From assembly GCA_001692895.1 (NCBI GenBank), contig KV748217.1, forward strand, positions 682,001-746,000: a DNA stretch of 64,000 nt, read 5' to 3'. This document shows, in pieces, positions 1-13,709 of the stretch. The notes beneath the pieces were generated by a model. That model was not told the origin of the DNA. It did not search any database and was given only the letters and a program-made list of their open reading frames with translations. Numbering within the stretch: position 1 is the first letter of the stretch; each line of letters opens with the position of its first letter. Source of the DNA: Cenococcum geophilum 1.58. Lineage: Eukaryota; Ascomycota; Dothideomycetes; Gloniales; Gloniaceae. A program made the position numbers and the translations under genes.

Positions 1-918
1 ATTTACTCTATCTTTTATAGGCTTCTTTAGTACTACTTAGGTCCATTAGCTTTACGCCATACTATAGTTTCTAACTTGGCTTTTATTATTATATACTCTA
101 CGCCTTATATAACTNTAGAACTCTATCCTAGCCTCTCTTAGCCTATTCCCTTTAGTAGATCTAATTATTAATCTTAATTGCCTAATTTATTAGTTCCCTT
201 AGGGTATTCACATCTTCTATTAGGATAATCGCGTCCTAGACTTTAGCCTTAAGTCCCTGTTTGTACTATGCCATAAGCGCCCTATTATTCCACTCTACTT
301 ATATTACTAGTGTCTAGAACTATATCATATACTTAATTACTAAAGTTCGTTACATAAGGTTCTAAAGTTTTCTTTTTACTGTAGTTATTTCTTCCAGGTC
401 TCTAAATATCTGCGTTAGTCATTCTATAAATTCTTCCTAACTTAAGAATATAAATCACACGTCTTAGTTAGTAGTTATTATTCCATTTACCTATATCTCC
501 ATAAGGTAAGGTTTAAACTACTTAAGTACTTTTCCTAATAAGAATAGTCCTGTATAGGCTATCCGGTCTACAGGTATAGGTAACTTTACTCCCTTTTATA
601 AGACCTTAAAGTGCATCTATATAAGGAATCCTTTAAGCTTTAACTTCTCTTCTATAAATCTCTTAATTAATANTAGCTTAATNTTTACTNCTNNTATCCN
701 ATTAAGTCTTTCTTCTAANACTATATTATTAGCTATTAGCTAGTTAACTATTTCCTATAGCTATCTGACCGTCACAGGTTGCTGTAAGTTAGTATCCGCC
801 ATACTAGTATTACCTCCTGTCCTTGAAGTAGTTGCTGCCATTAATAGCGTTATGGTGGCTGCTTTTAGTAGCATATTGTTCGACTTTTTATATTAATACT
901 ATAACCGGGTAGTAATTA
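1..918 (-). pseudogene. gypsy-1 copy A, gag relic
   Basis: This is the N-terminal part of a Ty3/gypsy Gag, read on the minus strand. It aligns base by base with the gag region of the complete copy at 38244-46217: the start region near 870 corresponds to the start near 38703, and the text continues to position 1. In a live element Gag forms the cytoplasmic particle that packages the RNA. Here TAA and TAG replace Gln codons throughout, and ambiguous bases occur at 115 and 663-719. The rest of this copy lies beyond the left edge of the window. Identity rests on the full-length relative, whose pol is clear; Gag alone would not be diagnostic. Confidence 0.8.
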
Positions 919-1343
919 TATAACGGAACCTTATAGCAAGAACTATAATAGGTTTATTAATAGGCTAGGTATATAGGAAATGTAAGTATAAAAGTTAATA
1001 ACATAATAATAACTAGTAGAGTAGTTGCCTAATAGATTAACTCTAATTATATTCTAAGAATTACTATAAGGAAGAAACTATCTAGGTAGGGACTAAGGGT
1101 CCTTAAATACACAACCATACTCCTATGAAATCCTTCTTATACGTAATGTACGTCTTATACGTAAGGTATATAAGTTCCTCTCATTCCTTTTGTTCAATAT
1201 GTAGCACATTATATGACCTTGGTTACCATTCCTCATTATATAGTTCTATCAGCTCTATCCTAGACCGTGCCTGAATTAACCAACTAGCTTCTTCCGTCTC
1301 TTCTCTAAGTAGTCGTAACATTATACTTAAAGCGTCCGTAATA
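919..1343 (-). repeat. gypsy-1 copy A, 5' LTR
   Basis: This 425-bp LTR is inverted relative to the LTRs at 3400, 11190, 38244 and 45797 and matches them along its length. Its termini are TG..CA decayed to TA by transition. It directly follows the gag leader of copy A, so it is the 5' LTR of a minus-strand element. On its right it meets TATAT and integrase sequence of another copy, which marks a nested insertion. Confidence 0.85.
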
Positions 1344-3399
1344 TATATAAAAATTAAAAAGTAAAGTATATCCTAAGAAGTATAGCAAAGGACTTTATAG
1401 AGAATTTCTATAAGGGATTAACTTAAGGATATAACGGAGCTAGGGGCTTAGTGTTAAGACTTTAAGAGGAATATATTATTGACGGAATCTAAAGGATAGC
1501 TAGGGAGGTTACTAGAGAGTATTTAGATTACTAAAGGAATAAACTAATAAGGCATAAGCTATACGGAGGGCTATAACCTATTAAAATACTAAAGAGACTA
1601 TAGGAGGTTATATTATAGGACTTTATTATTAAGTTGCTAAAATTAAGAGACCCTATTATAGGATAAGATTATAATATAATCTTAGTAATAGTAGATAAGC
1701 TTACAAAGTGGGGATACTTTATAGCCTATACGGAAGAAATCTTAGCGGAAGATATTACTAAAATCTATATTAAGGAAGTATTTATAAGATATAGAGCACT
1801 AAATAAGATTATATTGGATAGAGATCTAAGATTTATAGCAGTATTCTAGGAGGTATTCTTAGCAGAATAAGGAGTTAAAGCAGTAACTTTTACCGCATAT
1901 TATCCGCAGACAGACGGTTAAACGGAAAGATTAAATTAGATACTAGAGTAGTATTTAAGATACTATATTAATTACGCATAGAACAATTGGGTATTACTAT
2001 TACTAGTTATACAGTTTATATATAATATAACACCATAAGAAGGAATGGGTACTTTACCATTTAAGGCAAATTATAGATATAAGCTAAGAACATTATTATC
2101 GCCACGTTAAGTAAAGAAGATAAGTAATACAGCTAAGTAAAGAATAAAGACTTTAATAAATCTTTATGCAGACCTTATAGAAATAGCTAAGGTAGTATAG
2201 TAAAGAATAAAAAAATACTACAACGCTAAGAGATCTAAGGGACCAGATCTTAAGGAGGGAGATAAAGTATAGCTACTATACAAAATTTTTAAAAGTTAAT
2301 AACTAAGTAAGAAGTTAGACTACGTTAAACTAGGACCTTTTAAAATTACGTAAAGGATTTTATTAGTTATATTTAAGTTAAACCTACTAGCTAAAATAAA
2401 GATCTACCCTATATAGTATATTGCAATACTAGAGCTAACACACAGAAATATTAAGCCACTAGTTTACGAGGCAGATACGTATAGAGGGTAGAAAGAAGAC
2501 AAATAGTAAGTTTTAAGGATTATTAGTTATAAGGACATTAACAATAAAATATAGTATAAGGTAAAGTGGATAGGCTATAATAAGACTACCTAGGAGCTAC
2601 TAGAAAATTTAAAGAACGCTATAGGAAAGGTATAGGAGTATTAAAAGAAAATAGGTTAGGTAATATTAATAAGGAAGGATCGCTAAAGAACGAGTTACCT
2701 AAGGGGGACCTAGGAAGAGCGACTGCCGAACTACTTAGAGTTATTCCCTTTACTATAGAAAGAGAGTCGGTTCTCTTATTACCAAGTTCCTGCAGACCTT
2801 ATTCTATAAGTTTCCACTTCTTAAAACGGACCTTTTTACAAACTTTCTTAAGATAAACTAGATAAGTAGATGCAGCAAGACGAGACTTAAGGGCTCGCTA
2901 TTAAGCATTAGCAGCCTCTTTCTTAGCGTTATAAGAACAATGAAGTTTAGCTAGGGCCACTAAGAGCTTATTATCGAGCCTTATAGCGGCAAATTAAATA
3001 CGAGACCCTATGACAAATTACTTAGGAAACTTAACAACTACTAAGAGTTATAGGACGCGCACACTCAGCGTTAGAGATAGAGCGAACGTCATAGAATAAA
3101 TAAATATTCGCTTTAGTATACTCTAAACATAAAAAGGGTTACTAGGAGGAAGGACTTACTAATATAACATAAACTAACCCCTCTTTTATATAACGAGAAT
3201 ATAGAGATAGTATAATCTTACCTAACAATAATATTATAGCGACAGTACGAGACCGACGGGCTATAGAAGAAGAAGAAGTTACTTTAGGTATAATAAGTAA
3301 CAATGTTAACCAAATTAATTAGATAGATATTATACCTCTAGTAAACAACTTAGAGATACTAGGGATCTTTAAGGACGAAGATAGAGAAGAGGGAGATGG
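1344..3399 (+). pseudogene. gypsy-1 copy B, integrase-chromodomain relic
   Basis: This is the C-terminal third of a gypsy pol on the plus strand, colinear with 43760-45796 of the complete copy. It holds part of the integrase zinc-binding region, the catalytic core and a C-terminal chromodomain around 2505-2640 (pattern KVKWIGYNKTT), followed by about 700 bp of 3' untranslated sequence. In chromoviruses the chromodomain directs insertion towards particular chromatin. The frame is largely kept but full of TAA and TAG. The left end is cut inside pol by copy A, whose LTR abuts it at an AT-rich TATATAAAAATT site also present in the intact copy. Confidence 0.85.
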
Positions 3400-3821
3400 T
3401 ATTATGGACACTTTAAGTACGATATTATAACTACTTAGAGAGGAGTCGGAAGAAGCTAGTTGGTTAATAAGAGCACAGTCTAAGATAGAGCCGGTAAAAC
3501 TATATAACGAGGAATAGTAGTATAAGTTACGTAAGGTAATCTATATAATCTGTATAATCTATAAGATTTATAATAAAGTAGATAAAGCACACGTATATTA
3601 CGTATAAGAAGGATTTTATAGGAGTACAGTCGTGTATTTAAGGACCCTTAGTCCCTACCTAGATAGTTCCTTCCTTATAGTAATTCTTAGAATATAATTA
3701 GAGTTAATCTGTTGGGCAACCACTCCACCAGTTGTTATTACGTTGTTAACTTATCTGCATACCTATACACCTAGCCTATTAACAGGACCTATTGTAGTAC
3801 TTGCTACAAGGTTCCGTTATA
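3400..3821 (+). repeat. gypsy-1 copy B, 3' LTR
   Basis: This 422-bp LTR is in direct continuity with the 3' region of copy B and nearly identical in layout to the solo LTR at 11190-11611. It begins TATTATGGACAC (TG decayed to TA) and ends GTTCCGTTATA. Immediately right of it the sequence switches to the minus-strand 3' end of copy C, so copy B appears to be inserted into copy C. Confidence 0.85.
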
Positions 3822-6800
3822 TTTATCCTTAAAGACGCTTAATATCTCTAAGTCGTTTACTAGAGGTATAATATCCGTTTAATTAATTTAGTTAATATCG
3901 TTGCTTATTATACCTAAGGCTCCTTCCTCTTTATAGGCGCAACGTCGTGCTCGCACTATTGCTGCGATATTATCTCTTAGTAAGATTATACCGTCTCTAT
4001 ATTCTTACTATTTAAAAAAGGGGTTAGTCTATATTATATTAGCGAATCCTTCTTTATAACAACTATCCTTTTACTTAAAGTGCACTAAAGCAAATATTTA
4101 TTCGTCCTGTAATATTTACTTTATCTCTAATACTAAATATACGCGACTTATTACTCTTAATAGCCGTCTAGTTTCTTAATTAATTTATCTTAGGGTCGCG
4201 TATTTAATCTGCTACTACTTATCTTAATAGCGAGTTATCTTAAGCCCTTGCTAAATTAAAATGTTCTTATAATATAGAGCAGAAGGCTCTTAAAGCCTAT
4301 ATTACGGCGTCCGCTTAATTACTCCGTCTTAAAAAGGTTTATAAAAAGGTCTATTTTAAGGAATAAAAACTTATAAAGTAAGGTTTATAGGAACTTAGCA
4401 ACAAAAGAACGGAGTCTCTTTTAGCCGAAAAGGAAACAGATCTAAGTAGCTCGGCAACTACTCTTCTTAGGTCCCCCTTAAGTAACTTATTCTTTAGCAA
4501 TCCTTCTTTATTAATGCTACCTAACTTAATCTCTTCTAATACTCCTATACCTTTCTTATAGCGTTTTTTTTTAAATTTTTTAGTAGTTCCTAGGTAGTCT
4601 TATTATAGCCTATTTACTTAACCTTATATTATATTTTATTATTAATATCCTTATAACTAATAATCTTTAAAACTTACCATTTGTCTTCTTCTTATCCTCT
4701 ATATATATCTGCCTTATAAACTAGTAGCTTAATATTCCTATATACTAGCTCTAGTATTATAATATACTATATAGGGTAGATCTTTATTTTAGCTAATAGG
4801 TTTAATTTAAATATAACCGGTAAAATCCTTTATATAATTTTAAAAGGTCCTAGTCTAATATAGTATAACTTCTTACTTAATTATTAACGCTTAAAATTTT
4901 TATATAGTAGCTATCTTTATCTCCCTCCTTAAGATCTAGTCCCTTAGATCTCTTAGCATTATAGTACCTTTTTATTTTTTCTTATACTTTCTTTACTAAT
5001 TCCTTAAGGTCTATATAAAGATTTATTAACATCTTTATTCTTTCTTTAGCTATGCTACTTATTTTCTTCACTTATTATAATAACAACAATATTCTTAGCT
5101 TATATCTATAATTTACCTTAAATAGTAATATACCTATTTCTTCTTATGGTGTTGCATTATATATAAACTATATAACTAGTAATAGCAATACCTAATTATT
5201 CTATACATAATTAATATAATATCTTATATACTATTCTAGTGTCTAATTTAGTCTTTCTATTTATTCGTCCATCTACAGATAATATACAGTAAAAGTTACT
5301 GCTCGAACTCCCTATTCCGCTAAAAATACCTCCTAAAATACTATTATAAATCTTAAATCTCTATCTAATATAATCTTACTTAATACTCTATATCTTATAA
5401 ATACTTCTTTAATATAGATTCTAGTGATATCTTCCGCCGAAATTTCTTCTGTACATACTATAAAGTAGCCCTATTTAGTTAACTTATCCACTATTACTAA
5501 GATTATATTATACTCTTATCTAGTAATAGGATTTTTTAACTTTAGTAACTTAATAATAAAGTCCTATAATATAACCTCCCATAGTCTCTCTAGTATTTTA
5601 ATAGGTTGTAGCCCTCTATATAGCTTATGCCTTATTAGTTTATTCCTTTAGCAGTCTAAACACTTCTTTATTACTCTTTTTATAATATTTTAAATTCCGT
5701 CAATAATATATTCTTCTTAAAGTCTTAACACTAAGCCTATTACTCCATTATGTCCTTAAGTTATTCCCTTATAAAAATCCTTTATATAATGCTCTACTAT
5801 ACTTTTTAGGATATACTTTACTTCTCAATTTTCGTATATATCCATCTATAGGTCTTTTAGCTATACTTCTAAAATTCTTTATACTTAAAAGCTTTTTAAT
5901 ATCTTATAGACTCTTTCTAGTTCGTTATCCTCTTAAATTACTATTAGCTTAAGGTAATTATATCTAATCCATCTATCTTTATCTCTGTGTAGTATTGCTC
6001 CTAATAGTTTCTCGTTATTCTATAGTTTGGCTTTTCTACTAAGTATATCTACTCTTATATTCTTAGTTCCTTTAGTATACTAAATCTTAAAATAGTATTC
6101 TATAAGCATCTCTGCGATTAAATTCTTTTATTATTAAGAACCCTATTAGGTTCTTATAATTCGTCTTAACTATAAATAGTTCTCTATACCTTATAAGAAT
6201 GCTTTTTATTCCTTAAGTGCTGCAATTATACCTAATAACTCCTTATTATAGACGTTATAGTTTAACTCTAATAGTGTTATCTTTCTACTATAGTATAATA
6301 CTAGATACTATACGTCCTTATACTTCTATAGCAAATATACTCCTAGTATATAGTCTAATATATCTATTTCTACAACTGTGTCTAGTCCTAGTTAGTAAAT
6401 TTTAAGGATTAGTTCCTAGGTAAATAATTCCTTAAGTTCTTTAAATAACTTTTTTTATTTATCTCCCTATACCTATAGTTCCTCTTTCTTTATAAGCCTA
6501 GTAAACGGTTTAATATTCTTTAACTATTATACTATAAACCTTCTATAGTAGTTGCAAAACCCTAAAAATAACCTTAACTATATTATATTCTCTAGTTCTT
6601 ACCAACTCACTATAGCTTTAATTTTCTTTAGGTCTATACTAATATAACCTAGTTTAATAATAAATTTAATAAAATCGGTCTTCCTTATAAAGAACTTATA
6701 TTTCTTAATTGCTACTAGTATCTATTCTTCTTATAGTCTCTTTAAAACCTATTTAATATGTTCCCCGTATTCTTCCTTAGTTATTAAGTAGATAATAATA

Positions 6801-9800
6801 ATATTAAGGTATACCATAATAAACTCATTAAGGTATTCTCCTAATACGCTATTAATTCTTTTCTAAAATATTACTAGTATATTTGTTAATCCGAATTATA
6901 TAACTAATAGCTTATATAGTCCTTCTCTTAATCTAAAAGCTACCTTCTATTTATTACCTTCCTTAATTCTAATCTAATAGTACGCCTATTTTAGATATAT
7001 CTTTATAAAGATTTATATATTACCTATCTAATCCTAGATTTCGCTAATTAAGGGAAAGAATACGTATCCTTTTAAGTAATGCTATTTAACTATCTATAGT
7101 TAATGTATAGCCTAAGTTTCCTATTCTTTTTCAGTATAAATAGTACTAGATAACCTACTAATAACTATAATAGTCTAATATATCCCTTTTATAAATTCTC
7201 TTAAATAAACTCTTTAAGTACTCTAGACTCTTCTTCTATAAGCTTATAGATTAGAAAGAACCTTAGACTTATTTCTAGTTCTAACTCTATCTTATAGTCC
7301 TATACTATATAATCTACCAACTTTTTACTTTCTAGGCTCTATAGTTTTTTACTATATTTATAGTTTCTCTTTAGTATATAACTTAAGCCTCGCTTAGTCT
7401 CTTTATACGTCACTCTAACTTAGTACTATACTAACTTAGTTTACTATTATATCTTACGTTATTAAGTATCTTTAATATTAACCTAACCTGTAATCCAATT
7501 AATCTTTAGAATATATTTCTATAACTAAGGTATTCCTAATACTGCCTTATCCCGTCCTAATAGTAGGATATTAAAAGATATCTTAATTTGTCTTCCTTTA
7601 ATAGTTATCTAAATAGGTCCTATTTTAAGATTAATAATCCCTCCTCCGTAAGCTATTAGATCTTCTAAAATTATAACTAATAGATTAAGTTATTTCTTCT
7701 ATCTATAAGGTAATTCTATTCTCTTAACTGCTACTAGTAAGATATAGTTTTATATTACCCCACTATCTATTAGTGCTTTAAACTATTAATCTTACTAATT
7801 AACTTATAAATTTAGGTATTGTCCTTAAATTCCTTTAAGGGTCTAAGGCTCTACTATTAGCTCCCTCTAGTTTTATAAGCCTCTACTTTTCCTAACTATT
7901 AGCTACTTAATCCTATCGCACTTAGCTTATCCTTTAGCCAATACCTAGTTCGCTTTTTATCTTTAATATACCATAGATATATATTCTTTAGGCATTCCCA
8001 TTACTATTATCCGTCTAAGTATTCTTCCGTAAAGAATCTTCCTAGTTAAAGTATTAAGTCTCCTAACTCTTAAACTTCTATTAGATACCATCCGTATATA
8101 TATTTAGTATTCTTATACTATCGCTCTTCTAGCGCCTAATATATCCTTATAGGGTATTTCCAGTTCTTTTCTTTTAGATTCTTATATATCTCGTATATAT
8201 TGTCTACGTACACAATCTATAATAACGTATAGTATACTAGGTGCTTTAGGTTAACTCTTAACTCATCTTCGTCTTTAAGTTTAAACCTTTACCGTATTAA
8301 TCTAAACGTTATAACTTTGTTTATAGGTACTTAGACGCGTCTCTTACTTCTCTAGTCCTCTAATCATTCCTCTAGATCCTTTAATGTTATAATTAAGGCT
8401 CCTTTAATATAAGTTATGGCCTTCTCTATAATTAGGTAGTCTTAGATAACTTATTCATCCAACCATATATAGAAATCTTCCTACTTATTATTATGTCGTT
8501 ATCTATACTACTTTTAATATAGCTGCTGGAGTATATACGGCTTATCCGTAAGGAAGTATTTTCTTATTACTACATTATAATAGCCTTTTATATACCGTTT
8601 TTTGAATCTAGTAGGGATCCCTAGATCCTCTTCATTTTCCAGTTTAGTAAGCTACTTAGCTCTTAGTATGCCTGCCCTAGGCCTATTAGTAATTCTTTAT
8701 ATAGGTACTCTATCCCTTATACGTCCTAATATACTAAATCTCTTATTTAGTTTCTATTCTTACTATACAATAATTCTTTATCTAAACTCTTCTATAGTTT
8801 CTTTTAGTTTACGTCTTATAAGTAAATCCTTAAAGTTTTCTTGCTTCTTAATTCTGGTATTAATATTTTAATCTTATTACTAAGCTTTGCTCGCAATTTC
8901 TTTAATAATCCTTATTCTTATTTAGAAATCTTAGTCCTATAGGATTCTTAATCCTAAGCTTGCTTCTATATTAAGCTTTACTCTAGCCTTAGTCTAACTA
9001 GGCTTCTATAGTATTCTTATCTCGTCTTAAGAGTCTTATATCTTTAGAAAACTTCGTTCTAAGCTTATTTATATATTACTAAACTAAGCCATTACTCTGC
9101 TCTATGGGTTATTGTCTATTATAGGTCTTTAAGCTTACCTTATCTCATCTTAAGAATCTTAGTCATCTCGCATCTCGTCTTAAGAATCTTAAGTCTTTAG
9201 CCTTTTGCCTTTATTAAGTACCGAAGTAGTTTACTGTCCTACTTCTCTTACGTCTTATAAAGCGATAGACATCGTATCTAGTAGGGTCTTAATCCCTACT
9301 AATATTCCCTATTCTATAGTGGAATTATCCTCTACCTCTTATATAATATCTTTAAGGTCTATATACTCCTAGTAAGCTACCTTTATTACCTTGTTATTAC
9401 GGAATGTTTTACCTATATTAAATTTATTGTCCTTAATATCCGATCTATAAACTAGATCGTTAATTTCTCTATACTTTAGTAATTCTAGCTCTTATAGCCA
9501 ATAGCTTACGCCGTACTTAGCGTCCTTATAAATTTGGTATACGTTATTATAATAAAACGCGAAACTTTTAATTAAACATTCTTTTGTTCCTTGTAGCATA
9601 TTATTATCCCTCTATACGTATATATTGTCTACTAGTCTTATTCCTTTTACTATATAGTAACTCTAACTACTTCTATAGTCTTTAATATAATAACCCTATT
9701 TTCCGTAATTTATATAAGCTCCTTTTTTAAACCATTTTTCTTATTATAGAGTCCGCCTAAACGTCTTCTACTGCTAAGATCCCTAGTTTGGCCTCTGCTC

Positions 9801-10196
9801 CTTAGACCTTTAATTACTTAATTCTTATTCTCTAGGTTTCCATAATTTCTTACTCCATTTCTTAAATTCTTTGGTACTACTTAGGTCTATTAGCTCTGCG
9901 CTATACTATAGTTTTTAACTTTAACTCTATTAATACGTGCCCTACGCCTTATACGACTATAGAACTTTATCCTAACCCTTTTTAGCCTGCTCTCTTTAGT
10001 AGATCCTATTATTAATCTTAATTACTTAATTAATTAAATCCCTAAGAGTATCCGTATCTTCCATTAGGATAATTATATTCTAGACTTTTACCTTAAGTCC
10101 TTATTTATACTATACTATAAGCGCTTTATTATTCTATTTAACCTATATTACTAATATTTAAAACTACGTTATATATTTAATTGCTAAAGTTCTTTA
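3822..10196 (-). pseudogene. gypsy-1 copy C, pol and partial gag relic
   Basis: This is a long minus-strand chromovirus relic. Reading right to left it carries the gag C-terminal part (10196-9760), a lysine-rich linker, an aspartic protease region near 7780, reverse transcriptase (about 7280-6530; the YLDD box is decayed to YLN followed by Ile near 6800-6830), RNase H (about 6450-6060), integrase (5870-4700) and a chromodomain (4680-4590). Gag and pol run parallel to the complete copy at 38244-46217. In-frame TAA and TAG are everywhere and no ORF is usable. The element lacks its 3' LTR because copy B's LTR abuts it. It ends abruptly in gag at about 10196, where unrelated sequence begins, so both LTRs are missing. 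Confidence 0.85.
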
Positions 10197-10249
10197 TGGT
10201 AGCTATATATCTAGAGTATATGGATATTAAACATCTAGCTACTAAGATG

Positions 10250-13200
10250 ACTACAATAGAGTAATATGCGTAGTTTAGGACTAGTTCGCCTATAAGTCTT
10301 AGGTTAATATAAGCTAAGTTATTTAAAACTTAGTTATATTTGTTTATAAGCTAAATACTAATAATAGCTATAAGGGCGGTAATACTTTAGTTTATAACGG
10401 TTAATTAAAGCTAGCACTCTTTATAATTAATATACTAATAGGTTCCTATTAACCTACTAATAGTAGAGGCGTCTGTAATAAGCTTCTAGATATAATAATA
10501 TGTCTACTAGATTGCGACGCAGCCTATAAAACACTAGTACTAAAGTATTATATTCTTTCCTTATAAATAAAGCAGATAAGCGCGTCTACTTTATCTCTTA
10601 GGAAGCTGTAATTCTATTTAGGTAATATCCGCTTAAGGCCCTTATAAGTTAGCAGAGGTTAGATATAAAGTATATAAATTTAATTGTTAAATATAATATA
10701 ACTAGAAATTAAACTCTAAACTGTATTCTAGTATATTATATTAAGTTATCATTTAATCTACTTTTTAACACTTATAAATAGATTCTTTAAGTACTTGCTC
10801 TTTATAATATTCCTAGTATATAATATAATAATATTATACTCTTTATAAGCCTATAACGAATTATTATAATTAGAGTAATAGTGTAGACCTCTAGATAACG
10901 GACTCGTCTCCTTATATAGCTTAAGTAGAATATTACGTAGATATCTAGTAGCTTTATTTGTAAGCTTATATAATATATCTAGAAGTACTACCCGTTTCTT
11001 TGTGTAAGTCTTTACCCTCTTCTGTTTTTTTATATACTTAATTAGTAGAGCTAATAATATTATATTCTTATTAAGTATTTAATTCTCTTTCTCCTAAGTA
11101 GATACCTGCGAGATAATATTACTATTAATTATAATAAATAAAGCTAGATTTCTGGCGAAATATACTACCCTATCCTCCTATATCGCCATTATTACGGACG
11201 CTTTAAGTACGATGTTACGACGACTTGGAGAGGAGTCGGAAGAAGCTAGTTAATTAATACAAGCACGGTCTAGGATAGAGCCGATAGAACCATATGACGA
11301 GGAATAGTAGTATAAGTCACGTGAGGTGATCTGTGTAATCTGTATAATCTGTGGGATCTGTAACAGAGCAGACAGAGCACACGTACATCACGTACAAGAA
11401 GGATTTCATAGGAGTACGGTTGTATATTTAAGGACCCTCAGTCCCTACCTAGATAGTTCCTTCCTTGTAGTGATTCTCAGAATACAATTAGAGTTAATCT
11501 GTTGGGCAACCACTCCACTAGTTGTTATTACGTTGTTGACTTCCTTGCAATACCTACACACCTAGCCTATTAACGAGCTTATCGTAGTACTTGCTACAAG
11601 GTTCCGTTACAGCCATTCTAGTAATAATAAAGTTACGGCCGAGTTGAGTAGATAGAGGAGCTATAGGTTTTTAAGACTTTTGCTTTAGCAGTATAATATC
11701 TATAAGAGCGCCTTTATACCAGTCTTTAATAAGGACAATTATATATCTAGTAACACCGTTACGTTAGGCGGCCTATCTAAATCGCTGTAGTATTATATTT
11801 AGGCTTTTGTTGGGATAATATCCGTATATAATAGAACGGATAATATTTAGAATATCTATACTATAGGCTAGGGCGTCCAACGTAATAAGAATATAGGTAG
11901 GTAAGTCTTCTGTATAGAAATTTTAATACTTACTACTCTTATTATATTTAGATAATATTATATAATAACTTCGTATTACCATTTTAGCCTACTTTATAGT
12001 ATAGCCCTTAGTTATAAGCTATAAACGGATTGTATTTAGACACCTATAGATATAATTTTTAGTATAATAAAAGATAATTATCTTAGGAATTAATTTGGGG
12101 CTTAAAATCTTTTATCCCTTTAGCTATATAGTGCCTTTTACCAGATTTTAGATTCGCCCGACTGGTTAATAAATAGAGGTAGCAGGTATTTAACTAGAAG
12201 ATGCAGATATCCTACTAGGCGCTATAGGCGTTTAGCTAGATAATATAGATATTTTACTAAACCCTGCGGATATCTGGCTAAGAGTCGCGGATATATAATC
12301 CTCCTCTACTACCGCCTCCTTAAATGCCTCTTTAATAATAAAGAATAGTGCCTTATAACTATTCTTATCCCTCCTCTTAATATAGCCCCTAATAATAGAT
12401 AGGTTAGGCCAATTAATATTAATTTATTTAAGATCCGTTATACTCTAATAAAACCCTACTAGCTTTATTACCTTTATATACGTCTCCTTATTAAATAGTG
12501 CAGTATATATAAACTACGGCACTATTAAACTAAGCAGTAATTAGACCTTAAAGAGCTATATATAATAGGGCCAAAAGCTTTTACCCTAGTTAGTAACTAG
12601 ATAACACTTATTAATTATAACTAAAAAATATATAAGTGAAAAGTAGGCTAAATAAGGATATAGTGGAACCGTTTACTTAATAGTAACTCTAGTAATACTA
12701 GAATATATATAAACCAACCCGCCTTAATATATTTTAGGATATCTATATACGCTTTTATTACCTCCGTATATATAAATACAGGATTTACTTTTAGAATAGC
12801 CTATATCTTTAATAGCTACTCCTTTTTAATTATGTTTAAAGGTAATATAATAATAGTAATAGAAGCTTAAATTAGTAATAGAATCGCCTATATTATTATA
12901 CTCTTACCCTATAATGTCTTCGCCGCTAGAAATAAGTCCTTCCGCCTATATATTACCTGTCTTAACAGCTTAATTTAACTAGATCGTCCGCTATACGGAT
13001 ATAGAAGCTTAATAGCTCTATCTATTAAGCTTAACTATTTGTCTTTACTTGCCTCCTATAAGGCTAGAAGCTTATCTTATATATCCTATAACTGCCTCTC
13101 TACTAGGGACCTAAAATCCTCCTATAAACGATTATTTAGCTCTTATAAGCTCCGCGAGACCTCCTAGTATTCCCGTTTAACTATAGTTTTTTAATCCTAG

Positions 13201-13370
13201 CAGCTAGTGCTTTTCTTCTAAGCTATAGTGGGTTTTCTATACAGATATAACGCCTAATAGTAGTGGAGGCACTCTGGGTTAAAAGAGGATATTTTTAAGG
13301 AAGGACCTAACTATAGTACCTACTAAGTGTTGTAATGGCTTTAAGTAGTAGATGTCTATATATCTATATT
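10250..13370 (-). pseudogene. RecQ-like DNA helicase relic
   Basis: The minus strand reads as a superfamily 2 helicase of the RecQ type, as found in multicopy, often subtelomeric fungal helicase genes. From the N-terminal side (about 13370) there is a Gln-rich coiled-coil-like stretch, then a Walker A motif around 12899-12921 (TL-x-GKS preceded by AAK), then motif Ia. The DEAH-type box near 12601-12621 reads NKCY, which fits DECH after G->A and C->T changes. A helicase C-terminal domain follows, with a motif VI remnant (QRFR) at 11764-11805. The frame is mostly continuous despite TAA and TAG codons. The solo LTR at 11190-11611 interrupts the C-terminal part. The product would unwind DNA using ATP; this copy cannot be expressed. 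The ends of the gene are uncertain. Confidence 0.75.
11190..11611 (+). repeat. solo gypsy-1 LTR with GCCAT target duplication
   Basis: This complete 422-bp LTR has the direct repeats GCCAT at 11185-11189 and 11612-11616, so it is a true insertion reduced by LTR-LTR recombination. Its termini are TA..CA (originally TG..CA). It is less mutated than the other LTRs of the family here: TG and CA dinucleotides persist in its middle (for example around 11330-11400). It interrupts the RecQ relic. The 79-codon open frame within it (11326-11565) is not a gene. Confidence 0.93.
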
Positions 13371-13709
13371 AGCAGACTATTTAATAAGATATAATATATG
13401 CTTATACTTTTAATAACGCGTTTTTTTTTTACTTTAACGAAATTGATATTAGGACTGAGCGATAGCCATATTATAAAATTCGTACTATTTAGAAGCCCTA
13501 GGTCTTGAAAATATTATATTGACTTTTAGTAATAATAACGCGTTATATAAATAAATGAATTAAATATCCGCAATATCCGTTTTATAGATTTTGCTTATAC
13601 TTTTAATAAAACTCGCCAAACCTTTTTAGACGTAATTTTGCAATTCGGAAGACGGCGTAGGTTATTTTAATATTAGCTAAAAAAAATCGCGTTTAAGCTC
13701 GCTTAGGTA
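13371..13709. other. gene-free stretch upstream of the RecQ relic
   Basis: I see no coding signal here. An 18-base motif (GCTTATACTTTTAATAA and neighbours) occurs near 13398 and again near 13588, and a related form lies near 13520 beside ACGCGTT. It may be the 5' flank of the helicase gene, which reads leftwards from here, but nothing in the sequence proves it. Confidence 0.35.

Noticed and set aside
6217-8871. Plus-strand ORFs at 6217-6405 and 8602-8871
   Set aside because: They lie antisense to pol of gypsy-1 copy C and encode only Leu/Ile/Tyr/Ser-rich chains typical of RIP-mutated DNA.
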